This document shows positions 23,012-44,262 of a stretch of 64,000 nucleotides of DNA, in pieces. This stretch comes from Rhyacophila brunnea (lineage: Eukaryota; Arthropoda; Insecta; Trichoptera; Rhyacophilidae). The first letter of the stretch is position 1. Each line of letters opens with the position of its first letter. The notes beneath the pieces were generated by a model. The model worked only from the letters and a program-made list of their open reading frames with translations. It was not told the origin of the DNA and made no database searches. Location of the stretch: NCBI GenBank assembly GCA_022495005.1, contig JAGYXB010000557.1:124001-188000 (forward strand), given 5' to 3'. Both the position numbers and the translations under genes were made by a program.

Positions 23012-23970
23012 TTGTACGTAAACAGTTCACCGCAGGTAGAGTCGGGTATTTCCCGAGAAAATCTCAATCTCGAGATTCGGGATTTCCCGAAATGATGACA
23101 TTTTGAATTCTCGAGATTCGGGATTTCCAGAACATAATTCTCGAGAATTCTCGAGATATCGGGACATTAAAAAAAAACCTGTAATAATCCTAAAATCAGT
23201 GTAAAAAAAGACAAACAAAATGGAAGTAGGAAACAAAAATAATTCAAAACATTACTTATTAAAATAGAATTTCAAAAAACACTATTATTTATAATTAAAA
23301 ACACGACTATCAATCGCTGCGTCTGACAATCGCGTACGCTTTTAAGACACAAAATTTCCTGATGTTGCAAAAATTGTGCTCAGTTTGAGTCGACGCTGGC
23401 TTAATTGTGTTAAATGCCCCGATCAGTCTTTGATCGTTTTGTGTTTCCTGTCCACTTTTTTCAAATAGAAAATCGTTTTTTCAATTAATATTTGATAACA
23501 AAGAAATCCCGAATCCCGAGAAAAGATTTTCGAGATACGGGATTTCCCAAAATGTTAAAAATTTCAAGTCGGGATGGATAATCTCGAAAATTTCTCGAGA
23601 ATTCCCGAAACCCAACTCTAACCGCAGAACAGTTATTCGTGCGCCGCAGTACGTGAAACATGAGTTCGTGTAACATTTAATCAAATGACGAGTTCTTTGT
23701 TGAACATTTCACCGTGGAGTATATTTGTACGTATGCTACAACATGTGGCAAATTTTATGAGATGTCTTTGCTAGGTTAGGTTAGGGTTAATCTAATTGGA
23801 ACAGTACTATTTGCAAACTATCGCCGCATTTTGTAAGATACGTACAAATGTATTCCACGGTGAAATATTCGACGAAGAACTCGTCATTTGATAAAATGTT
23901 ATATGAACTCATGTTTCAAGTACTGCGGCGCCCAAATATAAGTGTCCCACGATGAACTGCATACGTACAA
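23012..23970. repeat. Foldback element interrupted by a nested insertion
   Basis: The left arm (23012-23036 plus 23629-23735) is the inverted match of the right arm (23846-23970). Matching blocks include GCGCCGCAGTAC, GAAACATGAGTTC, ATCAAATGACGAGTTCTT, ATTTCACCGTGGA and TTGTACGTA. The left arm is split by a hAT-type element at 23037-23620. The loop carries GGTTAGGTTAGGG, which resembles the insect telomere unit TTAGG but is only about three units long. Confidence 0.75.
23037..23620. mobile_element. hAT-type MITE nested in the foldback
   Basis: Ends are TAGAGTCGGG (left) and CCCAACTCTA (right). They are flanked by ACCGCAGG (23029-23036) and ACCGCAGA (23621-23628), an 8-bp duplication with one mismatch. 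The interior repeats CTCGAGATTCGGGATTTCC-like units several times near each end, in inverted orientation at the right. No coding frame was seen. Removing it restores continuity of the surrounding foldback arm, which supports the boundaries. Confidence 0.78.
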
Positions 23971-24163
23971 CTTACATGTAACCATTGGAAAATAGTGAGT
24001 GAATTTTATCCAGTCGTATGATTTAAACTCATGTTCCGCGGTTTTGAAACGGAATGTTGACTGTTGTAATTCGGGAAAAATAAATAATTATTATGAAAAA
24101 ATAAAGAAAAATGTGCCATTAAAAATAAATAAATTTAATAATTTTCATTTTCGATAGAATATA

Positions 24164-25466
24164 CGAGGGTGGGTCAATAATTCCTTAGATAAAAGCATTA
24201 AAACAGTTTTTATTTTTGTATTTTTTTTTTATTTCTCAACATAATCTCCTTGGAGCTCAATACACTTGGTAAGACGTTTCTCAATTTTTTTTAAACCGTC
24301 AGAAAAATAAGTTTTCGGAAGGTCCTCAAAATAAGCATTTGTCCGATCGATGACTTCTTCATTTGAAAAAAAACGTTGTCCACTTAGCCATTTTTTTAAG
24401 TTTGGGAAAAGGAAAAAGTTACTGGGGGCTAAATCTGGCGAATACGGTGGGTGGTCGACCAATTCGAACTTCAATTCTTCAATTTTAGCCATTGATCGTA
24501 AACATGTGTGAACACGGGCATTGTCCTGATGAAAGAGGATTTTTTTCCTGTTTAAATGAGGCCGTTTTTCTTCAATTTTGTTTTTTAGCTGGTCCAATAA
24601 AGATGCATAATAATCCCCTGTTATTGTTTTTCCTTTTTCCAAATAGTCAACGAAAATAATTTCACGTGCATCCCAAAATACAGTAGCCATAACCTTACCA
24701 GCTGATTTTACGGTTTTCGCCTTCTTTGGACATGGTTCGCCTTTCGCAATCCACTGCTTTGACTGTTCTTTCGTCTCGGGAGTATAGTGGTGTATCCATG
24801 TTTCATCTACAGTCACAAAGCGACGAAAAAATTCATCCGGATTGCGTCGCATGAGCGACAACAAAGCTTTAGAGGCCACCACCCTATTGCGTTTATTGTC
24901 GACTGTGAGCAAACGCGGCACCCATCTTGCAGAAATTTTTTCATGCCCAATTTGTCATGTAAAATAGAAATGACGCTACCTTTTGAGATCCCTGTAACCT
25001 CAATTATCTCACTCAACTTTAATCTTCGGTCACTTAACACCATATCGTGGATTTTATTGATCATTTCTGATGTAGTCACCTCTACAGGACGTCCTGAGCG
25101 TGGTTCATCCTTTGTTGATGTACGACCACGTTTAAATTCATTTAACCAGTTATAAATAGTTGCAAGTGAAGGAGCAGATATGCCGTGAACTAAATCCAAC
25201 TCATTTTTTATTTCCTTTGCTGTTAACCCTTTTATATTAAAATGTTTAATAACAGCTCTAAACTCAATTTTCTCCATTTTCCATTTTTCCATTTTCCACA
25301 AGCAAATTTTTTTTTTAAACGTACGAGAAACACACAACAACCCGACCAATCTGATTGAAACTTCGCAGCATACTGAATCGGTAGTGCTGCTGCATGAAAA
25401 CAAACCGCTTACAGTACTAGTCGCGCCACCTGTCGGCTTTTCTAAGGACTTATTTACCCACCCTCG
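24164..25466 (-). mobile_element. mariner transposon, 1303 bp
   Basis: Ends are CGAGGGTGGGTCAATAATTC and, inverted at the right, CGAGGGTGGGTAAATAAGTC, flanked by TA on both sides (24162-24163 and 25467-25468). This is the TA duplication expected of Tc1/mariner elements. Length is full size for mariner. It encodes a damaged transposase on the minus strand. It landed between pseudogene C and its former upstream region. Confidence 0.93.
24229..25277 (-). pseudogene. mariner transposase, frameshifted and catalytic-site mutant
   Basis: Start chosen at 25277 (MEKIEFRAV), the usual start of this subfamily; an in-frame ATG at 25292 adds five residues. The N-terminal paired-type helix-turn-helix DNA-binding half is intact (GRTSTKDEPRSGRPVEVTT). 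A run of six T at 24936-24941 is one base short of what the frame needs. With that base the frame would span 350 codons, the normal family length. After it come the catalytic motifs VDETWIHHY and HQDNARVH. The third acidic residue (APSD in relatives) reads APSN, codon at 24418-24420. Frameshift and D-to-N change both predict no transposition activity. Confidence 0.92.
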
Positions 25467-25468
25467 TA

Positions 25469-26109
25469 CGTTCAGGATTTAGGGTCTAGGACGATTCGGT
25501 GCCGGGAAAACTGGGCGCCACGTACTCGAATGAAATAAGAAAATAAATAAACGTTCGTGAATTATAGGTACTTTTACAAAATATATAATCGTTTTAATAC
25601 TTGGTGAGAATTTAAGTAGACACGCGTAAATAATGGTTTAGTTGTGCATAATAATAATAATAATAGGTTTAAGTTCTAACGAAAGGAGAGTTTTTTTATT
25701 TTTATATAAGGCCTCAGGCATGGAAATTCTCAATCCGCAATAATAAAAACATTATTGTTAAGAGCAAAATGAATTAAAACTACTAAGTAGTAGATAGAAA
25801 CTGATTAAAATTCCTCGTTTACTTTCTGTATAAAATCGTAACAAACGTCTATTTATTTCATTCAAGAGTGCAGCCCCCAATTATCCTGGCGTCCAGTTGT
25901 CCCATTTCAAATATACGTCACTCTACATAATAATTGGAAAATTGGAGTGCTATTCATTTTTTAGAATTATATTTATAATTTCAGGAAATGTTCTGTCAAT
26001 GTTAAGAAACTGACGCCTGGATCGGGCAAGCTATGTACAGACAGAATATAATTTTTCAATTAATTTAAATGAAATTTATAAGTCAGAATATGTTTTATGG
26101 AGCCCTTTA
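25469..26109. other. Intergenic, short repeat fragments
   Basis: No gene. GGTGCCGGGAAAACTGGGCG near 25500 and GGCGTCCAGTTGTCCC near 25889 look like opposite ends of a small inverted-repeat element, but the pairing is weak and I could not set boundaries. Confidence 0.3.
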
Positions 26110-26540
26110 TTCGAGCTGAGAAACTAAGTGCTCGACGGCAATGTCTTGAAAAGGGGAAACACAACGAAAATACAAAACAGTCCGTCGAAATATTCTGAAA
26201 ATTTTAAATTATAATGGATAATGTAATATTCAAGAAATTAAAAACTCATTAGGAAATAACAACAATTGTATATGAATCGTATTGCAATCAAATATAAGAT
26301 GTTATTAGTAATATGTAAGTTATAAAGGCATTAAAGATAGATACTAAATGGTTATACGTCATAATATGGAATAGTAGACGTTTTACGTGTTTGGCTGTTA
26401 TTGAATGCAGATCTATTATATTATAGTTTATTATAGTTATGCAATACAATTTGCATCTACAAGACAGATAGTAAAAACAATAAAATATAAAAATGTGTTA
26501 ATAAATGATAACAGAGACAGCGACAATTCTTTTACAAAAT
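26110..26540 (-). repeat. Paralogous upstream region of pseudogene C
   Basis: Matches 41515-41890, the DNA just upstream of gene B exon 1, in the same orientation. Shared blocks are AAAAGGGGAAACACAAC, ACAGTCCGTCG, AATATTCTGA, ACTCATTAGGAAA, ATATGAATCGT and TTTTACGTGTTTG. A match upstream of both the live gene and the dead copy shows that the duplication included the promoter side. No signal-peptide exon survives beside it. Confidence 0.72.
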
Positions 26541-26811
26541 ATGTTCTCATTTAAACTACATGTCATGAGATAACTAATAGACGATGTTTTTTTTTTTCTT
26601 AGATATAACATATGAAAAGGTTAACTGTCAAACAGAGCTGTAATACTGTGCCATTTTTTGACATTTATGATCAGTATAGTCTGGGCCAATCATCATAAAT
26701 AAAGTCTCGATAGAACAACCCTACCAAGTTATCCAAATTTACTTAGAAAATCATACGTTGTTTTACCGCATAGTCCAGCTATGAGGCTCATTTTTAGCTA
26801 ACAAAAATTGA

Positions 26812-27140
26812 AGTGAGACGAATCCAGAAAAGACCCTACAGACTCTATTACATTCACTAAAATGCACCGTTTGGTGCGGTTTATACGCTGGTGGCATCAT
26901 TGGACCTTATTTCTACAAAAATGAGGTCGAAGTGCGCGTTACGGTCAATGGCGATCATTACCGGATAAATGCTTTTTTCTTTTGAAAATATAATATAGAT
27001 GCAATTGTTCCGGACCATCCGCATCCGCTACCATCGTTTTATTGAAATTAAAATTTGGCGATAAGTTGTTTTCGAGAAATGGACCTGCAATTTGACACTT
27101 CCGGACTATTTCCTGTAGGGCTACGTTAAGTCACTGGTTT
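26812..27140 (+). pseudogene. Tc1/mariner-superfamily transposase fragment
   Basis: One frame reads ETNPEKTLQTLLHSLKCTVW, then CGLYAGGIIGPYFYKNE and VRVTVNGDHYRINAFF. After frame changes it reads LLKLKFGDKLFSRNGP and LTLPDYFL, a TAG stop at 27116-27118 where relatives have Trp, then GYVKS. This order (TVWCxxxxxGIIGPYFF, VTVNGxRY, LPLDYFLWGYVK) is that of insect transposases with an RNase-H fold. Catalytic residues are mostly lost and the fragment is a relic. The exact subfamily is uncertain. Confidence 0.7.
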
Positions 27141-27280
27141 ATGGTTTATGCTGATGTTATTATTTGATTTTCAACAATTCAATCAAAAAATTGGTTGGAA
27201 ATTCTTTGTTTTGCTCTACTTAAATGTTAGTACTAATAGTTACTTGGGTGGTTTTGCCTTTTCGCAGTAAGTTGTTTTGA

Positions 27281-27665
27281 AGCAATTATTATGCAGCACC
27301 ACATACTCGTTAAGGCTCATTTTTGCTTGGTGCAAATTGTTAAATTGTTGGTGTTTTCATACAGAAAAACATTCCCTGCGGTATTATAATCCACGGAGAT
27401 GGGCCGGAAAACTCGACCAAACCACGTCGTCTTTTCTTCGCCCCGTGAAAGATCTGAATACTAATTAAGCCTTGGCCTTAATATTACTTACATTCCTTGA
27501 AAAAGCATTCATTTATTGTTTTCGCGAATAATTTACAAAGTCTTTCCGTGAAATTAATAAAAAAACGAAACACTGAGGTTTTCTCTCAAAGAGATTGGAA
27601 TAAATTAAATGATTAAATTGTTCAGTAGTCTCACTTAGTCAGAACGACGCCGAATCAGCCAATTA
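27281..27665. repeat. Dispersed repeat, family R3, copy 2
   Basis: Direct-orientation partner of 14571-14990, sharing CCCCGTGAAAGATCTGAATA and several other blocks. No terminal structure or coding frame was seen. Confidence 0.65.
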
Positions 27666-29694
27666 TGCCAATTTTTTTACTTACATACACAAAAAATGCT
27701 TACTTGTTACAATATTTATAATAAAATAACATTTTACCATTCAATTATCTACACAAGAATTTTCAGTGTCAACAAATTTTTAATCACTTACAAACAAGAT
27801 ATTATCATGAAGTTTTATAATAGCTTACATTTTAGGCATCCTCTGAAAACAAGCCAAACCACCGTTTGCCAGCGTTGAACTAGCAATAATTGGAGTTAGC
27901 TATACATTTCTTATATTAAGTTTATTTTTTTGTATTGGAAACCAATACAAAGGCATTAGAAAAATAAGCATTTCTCAATTCGATTAATATGAGTGCAGCT
28001 CCACCGAACTGTTCCGGCAATATATGATAGATTAAAGATCGCCCTCAGGGTTGCCGACCTCTGATAGGAAGATGTCACAATAAAAAGAAACTAAAATTAA
28101 CAGTTGTAACTATCTTTCTAGGGTGTGGCTGTCCAATTCCGGAAAGGCAGGCAAAACCTATATATTTAGATCTTGTACTTTAAAACTGTGAGAATATATA
28201 TAATCAAGGTTTCTCTTATATAATATTATTTTACAATACCTATGTTCTAGTGGCATTTTTTCGTAGAAACTAAATAATTTGTTTAATTAAATTTTCTTAT
28301 TAAATTTTTATAGTAGAATGAGATAGGTAACAAAAAATGTTTTAAAATATTACTGTCTCAATTTGCGTAAATCAAGCATGGAATTGTGCCAATTTCTTAT
28401 AATATCAAAGGAATAAAGCAAGCTTGCTGACAATAAACAATGGAAGAAATCCGAGGACATGTAAAATTCACGAGCGAGAGTGTGTGTTAGTAGCACATGC
28501 TCCGAAAATCGCACCCCACAATATTTATTTAGGGCCGCAAAAAAGGTCACAAAGAATAATGTATTGGTCCCTGACGAGTAACAACCCTAAAACCCTAACC
28601 CAGTTAACAAAAAACAAACTTTCAGGGTGCTAAGTGATACTGCGAATGCCGGAATAACACACTGTCAGATGCAAGAGATACAATACGCGTAGAAATAATA
28701 CAGAATTTTAGAAAAATAATTAATTTTCTTTTTTTTAATTTATAATTTTTTTTTAGAAAAAAAACATAAAATAGATAGGTACTACGCGGCGCTTCCAAGA
28801 ATTCTCGTTGTTGGCCAGTCATCTTGCGTTTTCTAAAGTCATGTCAGCATCTTGTAACCTCGCTGACTGGGTCCGAATTGTTGACTTTAAAAGTAATAAC
28901 GTGGTATGAGAACGAAGTATGTAGCCACTTATTACATATTATATTATGTTAGGTCAAGGTTACCCTTTCTTCAACCGGTCGGATAACGGCATTTCTGAAG
29001 GCTGCTAAATGTTATTCATAATTAATTTTATGACTTTTTTACATTATAATAAATACTCTGGTAGCGAAATAAAATATTATGTCAAAATAAATAAAAATAC
29101 AGAAATTTAATAAAATACATCTTATTAGGGATAATAGAAAATGCTTAAAATGATGAAAAAGCTTCCTGTCATCCTTTTTTTGTTCTTAGTTGTGCTTATA
29201 AATTTTGTGATACATGAATACTTGAAGTTTCCGTCTTATACAGAATCCATGACTGATCATGTTAATTTTACATTCAAAAGTATAGTACTAATTTTTTTTT
29301 CAACTGTTTAAATTAATTGATGGAAAGATAAATAACTAGTCATTAACCCTTAAATGCATGCTTTCAACTTGCATAATATTGGTTTTGTAATCGATCAAAT
29401 ATAATGTTTAATATTAATATAAATTAACGGTATGTAGCACTTGTGAATAAACTTTAAATATTTTGTCTGCACACTTTGTCCACTATGAACTGCAAATTTT
29501 TAAATACAAAAATCATTCTCACAAAGAATACATACCTACTACAGTTTTTTAGTGAAAGGCAACACCACGCAATTAAGGGTTAATAATTGTGCTATAAATA
29601 TTTTTGAAATCTATTGTCCGTAATTATTTCCACAATAAATTATATTTATAAAAATGAAATAATGTGACAAAGACGAAAGCGTTCTTGTAATAAA
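27666..29694. other. Intergenic, no gene seen
   Basis: AT-rich. Short open frames at 28350-28633 on both strands have no recognisable motifs. No exon resembling the neighbouring proteases was found. Confidence 0.35.
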
Positions 29695-29830
29695 TATAAT
29701 TGTGGAATTTTAATTGAATCCAGTTTTGTACTATTCCGTTTGAGTATTATTTTGCAACCCGGGTTTCGCCTTTCGGCATCTTCACACTGGCACAAAATAC
29801 AGTTTATATAACACATGAATACAATAAAAA
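29695..29830. repeat. Dispersed repeat, family R1, copy 3 (partial)
   Basis: Shares TTTTGCAACCCGGGTTTCGC and CTTTCGGCATCTTC with the copies at 6810 and 9190, but lacks their second half. Confidence 0.5.
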
Positions 29831-30147
29831 AAGATAAAACCCTTATTACTAAGTAAAGAAACAAGTATAAATATTAATGATGTACATTTTACGTGTATGG
29901 AAATACCGTAGTAGGTAGCCATTGGTGAGTACGCATAGTGCCTGGAGATGAAAGGTAAAACACGAATCAATTTAAATTCAAATTCCATCAAGTACCTACC
30001 CCAAGTCGATGGACTCGAAGGTATTAATAATGGAGGAAATATGTAGGTAGGTAAGTACGAAAAATAAAAAAAGTTATAACTTATATACTAAGCGTTTATT
30101 ATTTTTAATAGTAATAAATCACATAATATTCTATAAAGAATGTTTGT

Positions 30148-30153
30148 TTTATT
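30148..30153 (-). terminator. Poly(A) signal of gene B
   Basis: AATAAA on the minus strand, about 110 nt beyond the gene B stop codon. It is a plausible cleavage and polyadenylation signal. Position is the only support. Confidence 0.4.
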
Positions 30154-30261
30154 ACAAATATTAAGTACATTATAGTAGTACTGTAACAATTAATTCTCTC
30201 GTAAATCTGAAAACACTGAAACAATAAAATATATACAATGGGAATGTGTAACAAGCGGTGA

Positions 30262-41426
<11,165 letters not shown>

Positions 41427-41457
41427 TTTTGGTTTAAATTGTTTGTTTTTCACTCAA

Positions 41458-41465
41458 TTTAAATA
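41458..41465 (-). promoter_or_regulatory. Possible TATA box of gene B
   Basis: TATTTAAA on the minus strand, 32-39 nt above the start codon. This would leave a very short 5' leader, so the real promoter may be elsewhere. The surrounding DNA up to about 41890 is conserved with 26110-26540. Confidence 0.25.
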
Positions 41466-42332
41466 AAATAATTTGTGGTTCATAATATTATTTTATTCAC
41501 TCTTCCATTCAAACAGAGAAACTGAAGTAATAATCAACGGCTATGTCGTGAAAAGGGGAAACACAACTAAAATATAAAACAGTCCGTCGGAATATTCTGA
41601 ACAATTTTAATTGTTATGGAGCTTAGTATTCAAGATAGTACAAACTCATTAGGAAACCACAATAATTTTATATGAATCGTGCTGCAATCAAGTGTTCCAA
41701 TGACAATAATATAAGATGGAATTTATAAAAGATAAATTATAGAGATGTACCTACATAAAATAATGACAGTAAGCGGTAAGAACACCTTTTACGTGTTTGA
41801 CAGTAAAATAAATTAGATCTATATTATTGTCAAGTATGGAAGTGACAGATGACAGATAATAAAATAAATGACATTGATAACAAGTCTTTTATAATTTTAT
41901 TACGTTTTTATTTAAATCTTAAATATATTTCATCCAAGACTAATTAGTATGACAAAACAATGCTTTAATAGGGAACCTTGAAAGTACACGTCAAATTTTT
42001 GTCCATTAATCTTACTTTGAAGTTTTAATATTACTAATTTGGTTAATTATTTTGATAACTTTGTTTATTTTTTAAATACTTGTGCTATTTAACAACGGTT
42101 TATAATACATATTTTTGGCTATGAAACTGTGGCCCAAAAAACAAAATAAACATAATAATTGTGATAAATAGTATAATTATGTATATGTATAATAAAAATA
42201 TTATTATACCTAACCCAGATTAATATACATATGTGTGTGAAAAAGTTATAGAAATGGTAAGTTAACATTTTTGTTTCAATTCGAATGACCATGCACAGTC
42301 CACTGTTTGAATTTTTTAAAACTGAACGCACC

Positions 42333-43713
42333 TTAAGGGGGGACATGCTCGTCGAAGGTCAAAATTGAGTTTTTATTGTATTTTCAAACCATGATCCTGG
42401 ACACTCCTTAAATGTTGTAGATAATCTATTTATATAATTTTGAAGCCTTATTATCCTTTATATTTATTTTAAACATTTTATGACTGCATAAAATATTTTT
42501 GTTACATAAAATAGTATTCTTTTAAACCTCTCGCTCTAATGTTTTAGAATATGGTCATATTTCGGTACATAACTGTGCAGTGGTGTTAAGATTTTTTACA
42601 TTTATTAATTTTAAAACGCATTTATAAAACCATTAGTATAATTTATTACGAGATAATTTTTGTAAAATATTCACGATAAAAATTATATTGATAATCTCTG
42701 TGATCCCAAATTTGACAAGAATTAGGCATTTTATTAGTCAAAAAATCGGCAAGATTAACACATTTGAAGATGATTCTAAGGATATTTATTATAAGCTATG
42801 TCTTTGACCATTCAAGTGTGATAAAAATCTTATGAATAATGATTGCTTTATAATAGTTATTGACCTAAGAATAATGTAGTGTTTTTTTGAAATACGCCAT
42901 TTCTTTTGTCATTCCCTAGTGGTTAAGCTACAACATACGGCCGTAGCCATGAAATGACAAACCATAGGAGCAAATTAAACGCGCGTGTTTGAACATGTAC
43001 CTAACCGATTTTTTTTTATTTTTTTTTAAACGGTACATGTTCAAACACGCGCGTCAATATCATTTTACTCCCTATTTCAATTATAGTTTGTCAATTTATG
43101 GCTACGGCCGTATGTTGTAGCTTAACCACTGGGGAATGACAAAAGAAATGGCGTATTTCAAAACACTACCTAATTCTTAGGTCAATAATTATTATAAAGC
43201 AATCATTATTCGTAGGATGTTTATCACACTTGAATGGTCAAAGACATAGCTTATAATAAATATCCTTAGAATCATCTTCAAATGTGTTAATCTTGCCGAT
43301 TTTTTGACTAATAAAATGCCTAATTCTTGTCAAATTTGGGATCACAGAGATTATCAAAATAATTTTTTATCGTGAATATTTTACAAAAATTATCTCGTAA
43401 TAAATTATACTAATGGTTTTATAAATGCGTTTAAAAATTAATAAATGTAAAAAATCTTAACACCACTGCACAGTTATGTACCGAAATATGACTATATTCT
43501 AAAACATTAGAACGAGAGGTTTAAAAGAATACTATTTTATGTAACAAAAATACTTCATGCAGTCATCAAATGTTTAAAATAACTATAAAGGATAATAAGG
43601 CTTCAAAATTATATAAATAGATCATCTACAACGTTTAAGGAGTGTCCAGGATCATGGTTTGAAAATACAATAAAAACTCAATTTTGACCTTCGACGAGCA
43701 TGTCCCCCCTTAA
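42333..43713. mobile_element. 1.38-kb foldback element
   Basis: Two arms of about 670-680 bp form a near-perfect inverted repeat (42333 to about 43003, and about 43031 to 43713) around a short T/A-rich loop. Arm identity over the stretch I compared is about 97 percent. The outermost bases are TTAAGGGGGGACATGCTC and its inverse, so TTAA stands at both ends and could be a piggyBac-type target duplication. No coding frame was seen. It fills the gap between the 3' end of gene A and the 5' end of gene B. Any read-through transcript would fold into long dsRNA. Confidence 0.88.
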
Positions 43714-44186
43714 GGACCTCCAAACATTACAATCAAATTAAACCACACGTTGCCACTTCCGATAGAATACTAAAACATCCCTTACGTGGTTACACTTGAT
43801 TATTTATCAGTATTTTTACACGTCTTTTCAATATAGTGTGGAAAATAAAAAAACATGAATATATGTATGAAACAATAAAATTAACCTGGGCTAGGTATTT
43901 AAATTGTCGAAATAATATCACCTGACACATATTATTCACGGCTGCATATATACATGACGGGTGGAGATGGGGTAGCTCAAATCATTGATACATATTATAT
44001 TATTATACGGTGTTAGTTAATAAATTATTATTGGGGGTTTTGGGAGAAATGTTTAAAAAAAATACTTCTGGTAAACCTATGTGTAGTCGGAAATTTTTTT
44101 GTTTCCTTATTTCATTGAGTGAACGTTGTGCTAGAAATAACGTTCAATGATTAGCACTAGTAATAAGAGAAAAATATTTTTTGAAA

Positions 44187-44192
44187 TTTAAT
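44187..44192 (-). terminator. Possible poly(A) signal of gene A
   Basis: ATTAAA on the minus strand about 70 nt past the gene A stop codon. It is a common variant signal, supported by position only. Confidence 0.3.
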
Positions 44193-44262
44193 TATTAATA
44201 TATTATAAAAAAAATAATTGATACATACCAACACAACGATTAAAAAAATAATGATATTATAT

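Noticed and set aside
23772..23785. Interstitial telomeric array (TTAGG)n
   Set aside because: Only about three units are present, well within chance in AT-rich DNA.
42333..43713. Assembly artefact as explanation for the long hairpin
   Set aside because: The arms differ at about 3 percent of positions, including scattered substitutions, which a duplicated read would not show; it still needs long-read support.
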